This document shows positions 31,809-41,201 of a DNA stretch of 64,000 nucleotides, one piece after another; position 1 is the stretch's first letter; every line of letters starts with the position of its first letter. The DNA is from Paracoccus indicus (GTDB lineage: Bacteria > Pseudomonadota > Alphaproteobacteria > Rhodobacterales > Rhodobacteraceae). Both the position numbers and the translations under genes were made by a program. Where the stretch lies: positions 186,001 through 250,000 of the forward strand of contig NZ_PYWA01000001.1 in NCBI RefSeq assembly GCF_003056335.1, in the 5' to 3' direction. Under the pieces are notes generated by a model. It saw only the letters and a program-made list of their open reading frames with translations. It searched no databases and was not told the origin of the DNA.

Positions 31809-33035
31809 TCAGATGGGGTGATCGCCCGTGGCGTCGATGACACGGGTCGGCAGACCCATGTCGCCCAGCAGTTCCAGGAAGGGCCGCGCAGGCAGATCCT
31901 CGACGTTGGCCATCTTCTTGACGTCCCAAGGGCCACGCGCGATCAGGATTGCGGCCGCGACCGGCGGCACGCCCGCGGTATAGCTGATGCCTTGGCTGCC
32001 GACCTCGGTATAGGCGTCCTTGTGATCGGCGACGTTGTAGATGAAGACCTCGCCCGGCTTGCCGTCACGGGTGCCCTTGACCAGATCGCCGATGCAGGTC
32101 TTTCCCTCGTAATCGGGCGCAAGGCTGGCGGGATCGGGCAGCACGGCCTTGACGACCTTCAGCGGCACGACCTCTTCGCCATTGGCCAGCTTGACGGGCT
32201 GTTCGGACAGCAGGCCAAGGTTCTGCAGCACGGTGAAGACGTTGATGTAATGTTCGCCGAAGCCCATCCAGAAGCGGACGTCGGCGTCCTTGTAGCGGGC
32301 CGACAGGCTGTGAACCTCATCATGGCCCGAAAGATAGGCGTTGCGCTTGCCGACAACGGGCAGATCCCATTCGCGGCCGACCTCGAACATCTTGTTCGTC
32401 TTCCATTCACCGCCCTGCCAGGAATAGACCGTGCCGGTGAATTCGCGGAAGTTGATCTCGGGGTCGAAGTTCGTGGCGAACCAGCGGCCGTGCGAACCGG
32501 CGTTGATGTCGACGATGTCGATGCTGTCGATCTTGTCGAAATATTCATCCTCGGCCAGGCGGGCATAGGCGTTCACCACGCCGGGATCGAAGCCCGCGCC
32601 CAGAACGGCCGTGATGCCGGCCTTGGCGACGTCTTCGCGGCGCTTCCATTCGTAGTTGCCGTACCAGGGGGGCGTCTCGCAGATCTTGGCGGGATCTTCA
32701 TGGATGGCCGTGTCGATATAGGCGGCACCGGTGCGGATGCAGCCCTCAAGCACGGTCATGTTGATGAAGGCCGTGCCCACGTTGATGACGATGCCCGCAT
32801 CGATCTTGCGGATCAGCGCCTCGACCGCATCGCTGTCCATGGCATCCAGCGCGTGGCTGGTGAAGGGCATGTCATGGCCCTTGTCGCGCAGGCTGTCGAT
32901 GATGGCATCGGCCTTGGATTGCGTGCGGTTCGCGATATGCAGATCGCCGAATTCGCCCGCCCATTGCGCGACCTTATGGGCGGTGACTTGCGCCACGCCC
33001 CCGGCACCGATGATGAGCACGTTCTTTTTCGCCAA
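31809..33035 (-). CDS. carboxy(nor)spermidine dehydrogenase, saccharopine dehydrogenase-like
   Basis: The 408-residue enzyme joins putrescine or diaminopropane to aspartate semialdehyde using NADPH, giving carboxyspermidine or carboxynorspermidine. It has an N-terminal Rossmann fold with VLIIGAGGVAQVTAHKV (glycines near 10-13) and the family segments INVGTAFINMTVLEGCIRTG, VLGAGFDPGVVNAYARLAED and the C-terminal GISYTAGVPPVAAAILIARG. The upstream gene on the same strand is the matching decarboxylase, 40 bases away, so the pair forms an operon for spermidine-type polyamines that does not need decarboxylated S-adenosylmethionine. No SpeD/SpeE pair is seen in the window. Substrate choice (spermidine or norspermidine) cannot be read here. 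Confidence 0.9.
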   Translation of the reverse strand: MAKKNVLIIGAGGVAQVTAHKVAQWAGEFGDLHIANRTQSKADAIIDSLRDKGHDMPFTSHALDAMDSDAVEALIRKIDAGIVINVGTAFINMTVLEGCIRTGAAYIDTAIHEDPAKICETPPWYGNYEWKRREDVAKAGITAVLGAGFDPGVVNAYARLAEDEYFDKIDSIDIVDINAGSHGRWFATNFDPEINFREFTGTVYSWQGGEWKTNKMFEVGREWDLPVVGKRNAYLSGHDEVHSLSARYKDADVRFWMGFGEHYINVFTVLQNLGLLSEQPVKLANGEEVVPLKVVKAVLPDPASLAPDYEGKTCIGDLVKGTRDGKPGEVFIYNVADHKDAYTEVGSQGISYTAGVPPVAAAILIARGPWDVKKMANVEDLPARPFLELLGDMGLPTRVIDATGDHPI

Positions 33036-33075
33036 TTCTGTCTCCTTTCACAGGGTGGCAGAGGATGGGTGGCCT

Positions 33076-34176
33076 TTACGACAGGCTGCCTTTGTAATCG
33101 TCATAGGAAAAGCTGCGAACGGTGCGGATCGTTCCGTCATCTTCCTTCAGGGCAATGGCGGGCATGGCCACGCCGTTGAACCAGTTCTTCTTGACCATCG
33201 TGTATCCGGCCGCATCCTGGATGCTGATCCGGTCGCCGATCTGCAGGGGCTTGTCGAACCGCGCCTCGCCGAAGATGTCGCCCGCAAGGCAGGTCTTGCC
33301 CGCGATCTGATAGGCGTGATCGCCCGATTGCGGCAGCTTGGCATCCTCGCGATAGATCAGCAGGTCCAGCATGTGCGCTTCGGTGCTGCTGTCGACGATG
33401 GCGACGTCCTTGCCATTGTTGATGATGTCCAGCACGCTGACCTCCAGCGTGGTCGTCTTGGTGATGCTGGCCTCGCCCGGTTCCAGATAGGCCTGAACGC
33501 CGAAACGCTCCTGGAAGGCCTTCAGCCGGTCGGCAAGGCGCTGCAGCGGATAGCCTTCGCCGGTGAAATGGATGCCGCCCCCAAGCGAAACCCAGTCCAG
33601 GCGGTGCAGCAGCGGGCCGAACTCATCCTCGATCCGGGTCAGCTGGCGGTCGAACAGGTCGAAATCGCCGTTCTCGCAGTTGTAGTGGATCATCACGCCG
33701 CTGATGCGGTCCAGCGCGGTTTCCAGACGTTCCATGTCCCATTCGCCAAGACGGCTGAAGGGACGCGCGGGGTCGGCCAGATCGAAGCCGCTGGTGGAAA
33801 ACCGCGGGTTCAGGCGCAGGCCCATCGCGATGCCCTTGGCCTTCTCGGCATAGCGGTCCAGCTGCGACAGGCTGTTGAAGATGATCTTGTCGGCGTAACC
33901 CACCGCCTCGTCGATCTCGTGGTCGGCCCAGGCCACCGAATAGGCATGGGTTTCCTTGCCGAACTTCTCGTGCCCCAGGTGCAGTTCATAAAGCGAGGAA
34001 GAGGTGGTGCCGTCCATGTAGTCGCGCATCAGGTCGAAGGTGGACCAGGTGGCGAAGCATTTCAGCGCCAGCAGCGCCTTGGCGCCCGACGCCTCGCGCA
34101 GCCATGCGACCTTTTCCATGTTGGCGCGCAGCTTCGCCATGTCGATCAGATAGTGGGGCGTCGAAGGCAACGTCAT
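33076..34176 (-). CDS. nspC: carboxynorspermidine/carboxyspermidine decarboxylase
   Basis: The 366-residue, PLP-dependent enzyme (alanine racemase fold) removes the carboxyl group from carboxyspermidine or carboxynorspermidine. PLP lysine is K39 in LALKCFAT. Other family parts are LHYNCEN-like GVMIHYNCENGDFDLF, the glycine loop SLGGGIHFTG, EPGEASI, and the catalytic Cys in GKTCLAGDIF near the C-terminus that reaches the partner subunit. It is the first gene of the two-gene polyamine operon with the dehydrogenase downstream. Length matches family members. Confidence 0.92.
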   Translation of the reverse strand: MTLPSTPHYLIDMAKLRANMEKVAWLREASGAKALLALKCFATWSTFDLMRDYMDGTTSSSLYELHLGHEKFGKETHAYSVAWADHEIDEAVGYADKIIFNSLSQLDRYAEKAKGIAMGLRLNPRFSTSGFDLADPARPFSRLGEWDMERLETALDRISGVMIHYNCENGDFDLFDRQLTRIEDEFGPLLHRLDWVSLGGGIHFTGEGYPLQRLADRLKAFQERFGVQAYLEPGEASITKTTTLEVSVLDIINNGKDVAIVDSSTEAHMLDLLIYREDAKLPQSGDHAYQIAGKTCLAGDIFGEARFDKPLQIGDRISIQDAAGYTMVKKNWFNGVAMPAIALKEDDGTIRTVRSFSYDDYKGSLS

Positions 34177-34296
34177 GGGCGAACCTTATCATACAGGCAC
34201 TGGCAAGCGCGGGGCGGTCACGAAGCCTGCGATATAGCCATGCCCCCCGCTTTTCGCAAGGAAGCATGACATCCCGGTAAAGGCGCCCCGGCCCGC

Positions 34297-34692
34297 TCAG
34301 CCCGCCAGCACGCGTGAGGCGAAACGCCGCAACTCGCGCTTCATCAGCTCCAGCTCGGCCCGTAGGGCGGTGATTTCCGTGGTCAGATCCTCGTCCAGGG
34401 GGTGACCGGCCAACAAGGGCATGCGGGCCAGCAGCTCCGCATCGGGGTGAACCTCCTCGCCCGGTTCGCCCGCGTCGGCGCGCAGCAGCAGGGTCTGCAC
34501 CCCTTCCGACAGGACGTCGCGGGGCAGATCGACCTCGACCAGCGAGGCATCCTCGCCATCGGCGGTCATGCGACCCTCGGCCATGACCTCTCCGTGAAGG
34601 ACCAGAACGATGCGGGCGGGGGCGCCCTGCGGGTGGGTCAGACGACCGCGCCACAGACCACCCTTCAGACCGTGGCTTTCGAATTGCATCAT
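34297..34692 (-). CDS. 131-aa unknown protein paired with DUF6478 gene
   Basis: The start is the first of two ATGs at 34692, after a GAGGAGG on the minus strand that lies in the end of the upstream DUF6478 gene. The protein is beta-rich in its first 75 residues (GGLWRGRLTHPQGAPARIVL, VLHGEVMAEGRMTADGE, LPRDVLSEGVQTLLLRAD) and ends in a helix (LTTEITALRAELELMKRELR) that could form a coiled coil. I do not recognise the family. The tight spacing (11 bases) to the DUF6478 gene says they work together or are co-expressed. Confidence 0.65.
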   Translation of the reverse strand: MMQFESHGLKGGLWRGRLTHPQGAPARIVLVLHGEVMAEGRMTADGEDASLVEVDLPRDVLSEGVQTLLLRADAGEPGEEVHPDAELLARMPLLAGHPLDEDLTTEITALRAELELMKRELRRFASRVLAG

Positions 34693-34702
34693 GGTCGCCT
34701 CC

Positions 34703-35488
34703 TCAGATCTGGGCACGGGCGTGGCGCGACAGGATCACATCCCGCAACGCCACGGCATTCATGAAGGGGGCCTCGAAGATCACGTCCAGCCAGACCTTCT
34801 CGATCGAGCGTTGCGACATGTCGGCATAGCCCAGGTCGAACTCGACGACGCGATGGCAGTTCGCACCCTCGATCGGGTCGCCCATCTGGCGCAGGATCTT
34901 TTCGGTATTGGGGCCCTGCTGGATATTCAGCCGGGCATAGACGGTGATCGGGCGTTCCGATTGCAGGGTCGATTCCAGCCGCACGACATGATGGCCGCCC
35001 AAACCCTCCAGCGCTTGCGCCGGAAACCCCAGCGAGAACGACAGGAAGCTGCCCTCGAAGCCCATCACCTCCAGCGCAAGCGCGTAATCCGACAGATCGG
35101 TCGCCCGACGGTTGCGCGCCTGGCGCAGGATCAGCGCCCGCTTGGGGCAGTCGTGAAACAGCGCGACCTCATCGGACAGCCAGCGCCCGCTTGGCGGGGC
35201 GACCAGCGCGGGAATGGCATTACGGGCGCGCAGGATCTCGGGTCGCCAGCGCCAGTCGGTACCGGCAGGCAATTCCATCCGCGACAGCGAATCGCGCGTG
35301 CCGAGCGACCGGATTTCGGTGGTGTGCAGATAGCGCGTCAGGATCTGCTGCAGGTCGCGCGCCTCATCGCGCATGTCGCGCGGCACGGGACTGTCGCGAC
35401 GCTGCGCGCGGTCCAGCAAGCCCTGCCACTGACGCGCGGCGCGCGCGCGGATGCGACGTGAAAGCCAACCCTGTTCATGACGCGCCAT
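34703..35488 (-). CDS. DUF6478 family protein
   Basis: The product has 261 residues from the ATG at 35488; an upstream extension is Pro/Gly/Arg-rich and unlike the family. The recognisable DUF6478 pattern is DWRWRPEILRARNAIPALVA, then LSDEVALFHDCPKRALILRQ, LEVMGFEGSFLSFSLGFPAQ, YARLNIQQGPNTEKILRQM, and EFDLGYADMSQRSIEKVWLD. The family is restricted mostly to Rhodobacterales and has no known role. No signal or membrane segment. It is followed by the small unknown gene on the same strand. Confidence 0.82.
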   Translation of the reverse strand: MARHEQGWLSRRIRARAARQWQGLLDRAQRRDSPVPRDMRDEARDLQQILTRYLHTTEIRSLGTRDSLSRMELPAGTDWRWRPEILRARNAIPALVAPPSGRWLSDEVALFHDCPKRALILRQARNRRATDLSDYALALEVMGFEGSFLSFSLGFPAQALEGLGGHHVVRLESTLQSERPITVYARLNIQQGPNTEKILRQMGDPIEGANCHRVVEFDLGYADMSQRSIEKVWLDVIFEAPFMNAVALRDVILSRHARAQI

Positions 35489-35674
35489 GCCGGATGCCCC
35501 TGCTTGTTCGTCCGTGCGGGGGGCCGCGTGACCGGTCCGGCCACGGGAAGGGAAACCTTGACCCGCGAAGCCCCGGCCCGGGGAACCGTCAGTCGTTACA
35601 ACCCCTTGCACTTCCCCCGAAGGAATAGCGGCAGATCGGGGGCGGAACAAGCCTTCTGCAACCGCAGGGTGGCC

Positions 35675-36013
35675 TTATGCCACCAAAGCGTCCAGCCGCG
35701 CGGCGCAGATCAGGTCGTTTTCGGTCAATCCTCCGGCCTCATGCGTCGTGAAGGTCACCGCGCAATACCCCCAGCCGAAGGCGATATCAGGGTGATGACC
35801 CTGCTTGTTGCCCAACCAGGCGGCCAGGTTGGCCATCTCGACCGCCTTGGCGAAACCCTTGAAGTCGAAGCGGCGGGTGATCCGCGTCGCATCATCCGAC
35901 AGCGTCCAGCCGGTCAGTTCCGCCACGCGCGTGCGGGCGGTTTCGGCGTCGAAGGGGGCGATGCCCCCCGCGCAGGGTTCGCAGGTCTTGTCGGCCAGGT
36001 TGCAGGTGGTCAT
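35675..36013 (-). CDS. phhB: pterin-4-alpha-carbinolamine dehydratase
   Basis: The 112-residue enzyme dehydrates 4a-hydroxytetrahydrobiopterin formed by phenylalanine hydroxylase so that the cofactor can be recycled. The active-site block GHHPDIAFGWGYCAVTFTTH is intact, with the His pair and the later V....TH. The N-terminus has an unusual four-Cys stretch (CNLADKTCEPCAGG), present in some members. The start is the ATG at 36013 after AAAGGA; the frame runs further upstream into the hydroxylase gene. It lies 13 bases downstream of phhA, in one operon. Confidence 0.9.
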   Translation of the reverse strand: MTTCNLADKTCEPCAGGIAPFDAETARTRVAELTGWTLSDDATRITRRFDFKGFAKAVEMANLAAWLGNKQGHHPDIAFGWGYCAVTFTTHEAGGLTENDLICAARLDALVA

Positions 36014-36026
36014 GGCGAAGGTCCTT

Positions 36027-36818
36027 TCAGGCGGCGGTCTTGGGCGGGTATTTCGGCGCGTGCAGCCCAAGGCTGCGGGCATGGGCGATATCGGCCAGCA
36101 GGTCGCGGCGTGCGGCGGCGAACAGGTCGTCCAGATCCTCGATGACGAAATAGACCGGCTGGTGGATGTCGATCCGGTATGGCGTGCGCAGGATGTCGAT
36201 CACGTCGAAAGGCCGCAGTTCGGGCTGTCCCGACAAGGACCATGGCAGTTCCGTGACCGAGCTGGCAAGCCCGCTGCCCAAGGCCTTCAATTCACCGTCC
36301 TGCCGCATCAGCCCGAATTCGATCGAGAACCAGTAAAGCCGGATCAGCCAGGCGTAATCGGCCTTGTCGCATTGCGTGCCCGCCTGCCCGATGGCCTGGC
36401 TGAAGGCCGCAAAGGCCGGGTCGGTCAAAAGGGGCGTATGCCCGAAGATCTCGTGGAAGATGTCGGGTTCCTCGATATAGTCGAAATGCTTGCGCTTGCG
36501 GATGAAGCTGGCGGCGGGAAAGGCCTTGTCGGCCAGCATCCCGAAGAACCGCCCGAAGCCGATCAGCGCGGGCACGGGCTCGACCCGCCAACCGGTCAGC
36601 GCCCCCAGACGGGCCGAGATATCGGGACATTGCGGCACGCGGTCGGTGGGCATCTGCAAAAGGTCCAGCCCCCTCAGATAGGGCGTGGCCATGTGGCGGC
36701 GCACGGCGGGCATCTGCTGGGCGTAAAGGTCGCGCCAGACGGCATCCTCTTCGGCGTCATAGGCGATGAAGCCGTCCATGTCGGCATGCTTGGCATCATA
36801 TTCGGTCGATTTCGGCAT
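36027..36818 (-). CDS. phhA: phenylalanine 4-monooxygenase
   Basis: This 263-residue, iron- and pterin-dependent enzyme converts phenylalanine to tyrosine. The iron ligands are H122 and H127 in FHEIFGHTPLL and E167 in FSIEFGL. Other conserved parts are the pterin loop LIGFGRFFGML, FIRKRKHFDYIEEPDIFHE, and the region around PFDVIDILRTPYRIDIHQP. It is the bacterial single-domain form without the ACT regulatory domain. The operon with phhB and the divergent Lrp-type gene indicates catabolism of phenylalanine controlled by amino acid level. Confidence 0.95.
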   Translation of the reverse strand: MPKSTEYDAKHADMDGFIAYDAEEDAVWRDLYAQQMPAVRRHMATPYLRGLDLLQMPTDRVPQCPDISARLGALTGWRVEPVPALIGFGRFFGMLADKAFPAASFIRKRKHFDYIEEPDIFHEIFGHTPLLTDPAFAAFSQAIGQAGTQCDKADYAWLIRLYWFSIEFGLMRQDGELKALGSGLASSVTELPWSLSGQPELRPFDVIDILRTPYRIDIHQPVYFVIEDLDDLFAAARRDLLADIAHARSLGLHAPKYPPKTAA

Positions 36819-36936
36819 GACATATCCTCCCTGGGGTCCAGATTACCGCACGGGCGGGAAAAGCCTTGCCGGATATGCGCCAGGGTGGGCATTCTGGGGC
36901 ATAACCTTCCCCAGGAAAGCCACGGAAAGGCATGCG

Positions 36937-37398
36937 ATGCCCGAATTGGATCAGATCGACCGCCGCATCCTGCGGTTGCTTCAGGACGATGCCACGTTGT
37001 CCACGCAGGCGCTGGCCGATGCGGCGGGGCTGTCCTCATCCCCCGCATGGCGCCGGTTGCGCCGCCTGACCGAGGATGGCGTGATCCAGCGGCAGGTGGC
37101 CATCGTCGCCCCCGCCAAGGCGGGGCTGCACGCGATGGCGCATGTGCAGGTCTCACTTCTGGATCATACCGAGGCGACGCTGGCGCGTTTCGACCGCTTC
37201 GTGCAATCCGAGGATCAGATCATGGAATGTGCGACCATCACCGGCACCTCGGACTATCAGCTCAAGATCGTCGCCGCGGACCCCGAGGGGCTGGAACATT
37301 TCCTGATGCGCCGCATGCTGCCCCTGGGCATCATCCGCAGCACGGTGACGCATTTCGTGCTGCGCCAGACGAAATACCGCACCGCCCTGCCCGTCTAA
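36937..37398 (+). CDS. Lrp/AsnC family transcriptional regulator
   Basis: This 153-residue protein has an N-terminal winged HTH (residues 5-60: IDRRILRLLQDDATLSTQAL, then SSSPAWRRLRRLTEDGVI) and a C-terminal RAM effector domain (about 68-150, with the GTSDYQLKIVAADPEGLEHF segment). It is divergent from phhA with 118 bases between. The usual relation in this family is control of a neighbouring divergent amino acid gene, so it probably senses phenylalanine or tyrosine and controls phhAB. The start is the ATG at 36937 after GGAAAGG. Confidence 0.9.
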   Translation: MPELDQIDRRILRLLQDDATLSTQALADAAGLSSSPAWRRLRRLTEDGVIQRQVAIVAPAKAGLHAMAHVQVSLLDHTEATLARFDRFVQSEDQIMECATITGTSDYQLKIVAADPEGLEHFLMRRMLPLGIIRSTVTHFVLRQTKYRTALPV

Positions 37399-37416
37399 TC
37401 AGTCGCGTCTGAGCGG

Positions 37417-38856
37417 TCACAGAAGCGGCGCGGCCAAGGCCATCAGGTTGTTGCGCAGGCGCCGCAGCAGGCTCCAATTCCGGACCTGATCCAAGGTGAT
37501 GGGCCGCGCCCGCCCGACATAGCTCAGCTGGCGGGCCTCGAGCTGGCCGACCAGTTCCGGGTCGAAGACGGCCATGTTGACCTCGTAGTTCAGCTCGAAG
37601 CTGCGGCGGTCCAGATTGGCGCTGCCCAGCATGGCCATGCGGCCGTCGACGGTCATCACCTTGGCATGCAGCAGCCCTGGTTCGAACAGCATCAGCCGCA
37701 CCCCCGCCGCCAGCAATCCGTGATAGAAGCCCTGCGCCGTCGCCCCCACAATCAGGCTGTCGTTGCGGGCGGGCAGGATCATCGTCACCTGCACGCCCCG
37801 TCGCGCCGCCGCGCGAATGGCGGCATCCAGCGCCGCATCGGGCACGTAATAGGGCGTGGTCACCACCACGTTGTGCCGCGCGGCATGCAGCATCCCCGCA
37901 AGGCAGTCCGACACGCTGCCCGCCCGCAGATCAGGCCCCGTCGCCACCACCTGTGCCACCGTCGCAGCCCCCGGCACCGAGGGCACCAGCTGCAGCATGT
38001 GCCCCAGGTCGCGCCCGGTATAGCTCATCCAGTCGCCAAGAAAGACCGACTGCAACTGGCGCACCACCGGCCCCTCGACCCGGACCAGCAGATCGACCCA
38101 AGGGGCGAAGCGCGCCTTGACCGCGAAGGCGGCATCGGCGCAGTTGCGGCTGCCGGTGAAGGCCAGATCGTTGTCGATGACGATGATCTTACGGTGATTG
38201 CGTAGGTCCAGCCGCTGGAACAGCACGCTGATGAAGGGCAACCCCCAAGGGAAGGCCGTCACGCATTCCGCGCCCGCCTGCTCCATCCGGCCCCATAGGG
38301 GCGATCGGACCAGCCCGCGCGATCCAAGCGCATCGACGATGATGCGGCACTGCACGCCCCGCCCCTCGGCGCGGATGATCGCCTCGGCGACCTTGGTGCC
38401 GCTGATGTCGGGCAGCCAGATGTAGAACAGCAGATGGACGTGATCGATGGCCCGGTCGATGGCGCTGACGATCTGGTCGATCGCCTCGTCGCCCTCGGAC
38501 AGCAGGGTCATGCGGTTGCCCGACAGCGCCGCCATTCCGCCCACGGATTCATTGGCCGCGATCACGGGCTGCGCGTGGTCGGGCGGATCGCGCAGCTGGG
38601 CGGGGCTGTCGGTCCACATGCCGGTCAGCCGGTCGCGCACATCGGCCATGCGCTGGACCTCGGCGTGGTTCATGCGGATCTCGCCGAACAGCAGATAGGC
38701 GATGACGCCGACCAGCGGCACGGCCTCGACCACCATGATCCAGACCAGCCGGACCGACGGCTCCATCCGCGGGCGCAAAAGCACCCGCACGATGATCGCC
38801 AGCGACAGCGCGCTGTGCATCAGAAAGAAGATCGTCGCCCACATGGGCCGCATCAT
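37417..38856 (-). CDS. cls: cardiolipin synthase (phospholipase D type)
   Basis: The 479-residue membrane enzyme joins two phosphatidylglycerol molecules. There are two N-terminal membrane helices (residues about 5-25 and 38-57), then two HKD catalytic motifs: HRKIIVID with H221, K223 and D228, and [10 protein letters not shown] near residue 398. The first is followed by TGSRN, the second by [18 protein letters not shown]. The start is taken at the ATG at 38856, the first of two adjacent ATGs; the frame runs upstream across the accD region. Divergent from accD with 76 bases between. Confidence 0.9.
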   Translation of the reverse strand: MMRPMWATIFFLMHSALSLAIIVRVLLRPRMEPSVRLVWIMVVEAVPLVGVIAYLLFGEIRMNHAEVQRMADVRDRLTGMWTDSPAQLRDPPDHAQPVIAANESVGGMAALSGNRMTLLSEGDEAIDQIVSAIDRAIDHVHLLFYIWLPDISGTKVAEAIIRAEGRGVQCRIIVDALGSRGLVRSPLWGRMEQAGAECVTAFPWGLPFISVLFQRLDLRNHRKIIVIDNDLAFTGSRNCADAAFAVKARFAPWVDLLVRVEGPVVRQLQSVFLGDWMSYTGRDLGHMLQLVPSVPGAATVAQVVATGPDLRAGSVSDCLAGMLHAARHNVVVTTPYYVPDAALDAAIRAAARRGVQVTMILPARNDSLIVGATAQGFYHGLLAAGVRLMLFEPGLLHAKVMTVDGRMAMLGSANLDRRSFELNYEVNMAVFDPELVGQLEARQLSYVGRARPITLDQVRNWSLLRRLRNNLMALAAPLL

Positions 38857-38932
38857 CCTTGGACCACCCGGCAATTGCAATTCCCCGCGTCGCGGCCTAT
38901 CTGAGGGGCTGAAACAGCCAAGGCCGTCCGCG

Positions 38933-39859
38933 ATGAACTGGATCACCAACTACGTCCGCCCGCATATCAACTCGCTCTTCTCGCGCCGCGAGGTGCCCGA
39001 GAACCTGTGGACCAAATGTCCCGAATGCGGAACGATGCTGTTCCACCGCGAATTGGCCGACAACCTGAACGTCTGCACGAATTGCGACCACCACATGGCG
39101 ATCACGCCCCGCGAACGCTTTACCGCGATGTTTGACGGCGGTGCCTTCGTCGAGGTCAAGGTCCCCGAGCCGGTCACCGACCCGCTGCAGTTCCGCGACC
39201 AGAAGAAATATCCCGACCGCATGAAGGCCGCCCAACGCAAGACCGGCGAAAAAGAGGCGATGCTGGTGGCCGAGGGCGAGATGGGCCGCACGCCCGTCAT
39301 CGCCGTGGGCCAGGACTTCAGCTTCATGGGCGGGTCGATGGGCATGTATGTCGGCAACGCCATCATCGCCGCCGCCGAACGCGCGGTGGAAACCGGCAAG
39401 CCGCTGGTCCTGTTTTCGGCCGCCGGTGGCGCACGCATGCAGGAAGGCATCCTGTCCTTGATGCAGATGCCCCGCACGACCGTCGCGGTCGAGATGCTGA
39501 AGGAAGCCGGCATCCCCTATATCGTCGTGCTGACCCATCCGACCACGGGCGGCGTCACCGCCAGCTATGCCATGCTGGGCGACATCCAGATCGCCGAGCC
39601 CAATGCGCTGATCTGCTTCGCGGGTCCCCGCGTGATCGAACAGACCATCCGAGAGAAGCTGCCCGAAGGCTTCCAGCGCGCCGAATACCTGCTGGAACAC
39701 GGCATGCTGGACCGGGTGACGCACCGCAAGAAGCTGCGCGACGAGCTGGTCTCGATCCTGCGGATGCTGGGCGGCATGCCCGCGCCGACCCGCGCCGATC
39801 TGCCGGCCCCCACGCTCGAGGCGCCGGCGATTCCGCCCGAGCTGACCAAGGCCGATTGA
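38933..39859 (+). CDS. accD: acetyl-CoA carboxylase carboxyltransferase subunit beta
   Basis: The 308-residue subunit transfers carboxyl from biotin to acetyl-CoA with AccA, the committed step of fatty acid synthesis. A zinc ribbon is present with C29, C32, C48 and C51 (CPEC, CTNC). The carboxyltransferase core follows, with the [12 protein letters not shown] and [12 protein letters not shown] oxyanion segments and the [17 protein letters not shown] stretch. The start at 38933 matches the usual [10 protein letters not shown] family N-terminus. folC follows 58 bases downstream, an order common in proteobacteria. Confidence 0.96.
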   Translation: MNWITNYVRPHINSLFSRREVPENLWTKCPECGTMLFHRELADNLNVCTNCDHHMAITPRERFTAMFDGGAFVEVKVPEPVTDPLQFRDQKKYPDRMKAAQRKTGEKEAMLVAEGEMGRTPVIAVGQDFSFMGGSMGMYVGNAIIAAAERAVETGKPLVLFSAAGGARMQEGILSLMQMPRTTVAVEMLKEAGIPYIVVLTHPTTGGVTASYAMLGDIQIAEPNALICFAGPRVIEQTIREKLPEGFQRAEYLLEHGMLDRVTHRKKLRDELVSILRMLGGMPAPTRADLPAPTLEAPAIPPELTKAD

Positions 39860-39917
39860 TCCTGACATCCGTGACCTGACACCTGGGGGGCCCGGGGCCG
39901 CCCCGGCGTGATCCGAC

Positions 39918-41189
39918 ATGAGCCAATCCGACGCCATTCTTGCCCGCCTGATGGCGCTGCACCCCAAGGTCATCGACCTGTCGCTGGACCGCATGCACAG
40001 GCTGCTGGCGGCCTTGGGCAACCCCGAACGCCGCATCCCGCCGGTGATCCACATCGCGGGCACCAACGGCAAGGGCAGCACGCAGGCCATGATCCGCGCG
40101 GGGCTGCAGGCGGGGGGCAAGCGCGTCCACGCCTATACCTCGCCGCATCTGGCGCATTTCCATGAACGCATCCGGTTGGCGGGGGACCTGATCAGCGAAG
40201 ATGCGCTGGCGGCCACGCTGGAGGAATGCGAGGTCGCAAATGACGGCCAGCCCATCACCTTCTTCGAGATCACGACCGCCGCCGCCTTCCTGGCCTTCTC
40301 GCGCACCGCCGCCGATTACACCCTGCTGGAGGTGGGCCTTGGCGGGCGGCTGGACGCGACGAATGTGGTCGATCACCCCGCCCTGACGGTTATCACCCCC
40401 ATCAGCATCGACCACACGCAATATCTGGGCAATACCCTGCCCCTGATCGCGGGCGAAAAGGCCGGCATCATCAAGCGTCAGGTGCCCTGCATCGTCGGCC
40501 CCCAGCAGGATCAGGCCCTGCAGGTGATCGAGGCCCGCGCCCAAGGGCTGTCCGCCCCGATCGTCGCGCATGGCCAGCACTGGATGATCCAGCGCGACCG
40601 CGACGGGATGGTCTTTCAGGACGATCACGGGCTGTGGGATCTGCCGATGCCCAATCTGATTGGCGACCATCAGGTGCAGAACGCAGGGACCGCGCTGGCC
40701 GCCCTGCGGCAGCTGGGCGCGACGGAGGCCATGGCGCTGGCCGCCGTGACGCAGGCCGAATGGCCCGCCCGGATGCAACAGTTGCATCGTGGCCCGCTGG
40801 TCGATCTGGCGGGACCCGAGGCGCAGTTGTGGCTGGATGGCGGGCACAACCCGGCGGGCGGTCAGGCGGTCGCGGCGACCTTGGCCGCCATGCCGCCCCG
40901 CCCGACGCATCTGGTTTGCGGGATGCTGAACACCAAGGACATCACCGGCTATCTGCGCCCGCTAGCCGAACATGCCGCCAGCCTGACCGCCATCGACATC
41001 CCGGGCGAGCCGAACACTCTGCCCGCCCGCGATACCGCCGATGCCGCAAGTCAGGTCGGCATGGCGACCTTCACCGCAGATGATGCCGCCGAAGCCATCC
41101 GCGCGATCGTGGCCGAGGCGCCTGCCGCCCGCATCCTGATCTGCGGTTCGCTCTATCTGGCAGGGCGGGTGTTGCGGGAAAACGGCTGA
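39918..41189 (+). CDS. folC: folylpolyglutamate/dihydrofolate synthase
   Basis: This 423-residue Mur-ligase-type enzyme adds glutamate to dihydropteroate and to folates. The ATP loop is GTNGKGST at residues 48-55. Other family parts are YTSPHLAHFHERIR, FFEITTAAAFLAF, VGLGGRLDATNVVDHPAL with the Mg/Lys motif, and a C-terminal domain with LWLDGGHNPAGGQAVAATLA. It probably shares a transcript with accD. Convergent with the acyl-CoA synthetase, only 12 bases apart. Confidence 0.94.
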   Translation: MSQSDAILARLMALHPKVIDLSLDRMHRLLAALGNPERRIPPVIHIAGTNGKGSTQAMIRAGLQAGGKRVHAYTSPHLAHFHERIRLAGDLISEDALAATLEECEVANDGQPITFFEITTAAAFLAFSRTAADYTLLEVGLGGRLDATNVVDHPALTVITPISIDHTQYLGNTLPLIAGEKAGIIKRQVPCIVGPQQDQALQVIEARAQGLSAPIVAHGQHWMIQRDRDGMVFQDDHGLWDLPMPNLIGDHQVQNAGTALAALRQLGATEAMALAAVTQAEWPARMQQLHRGPLVDLAGPEAQLWLDGGHNPAGGQAVAATLAAMPPRPTHLVCGMLNTKDITGYLRPLAEHAASLTAIDIPGEPNTLPARDTADAASQVGMATFTADDAAEAIRAIVAEAPAARILICGSLYLAGRVLRENG

Positions 41190-41201
41190 GGGGTCGCCCC
41201 C

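Noticed and set aside
31818..33179. 453-codon plus-strand frame opposite the carboxy(nor)spermidine dehydrogenase
   Set aside because: Antisense shadow of a gene with clear family motifs; its product is Asp/Gly/Leu/Arg-biased without a domain.
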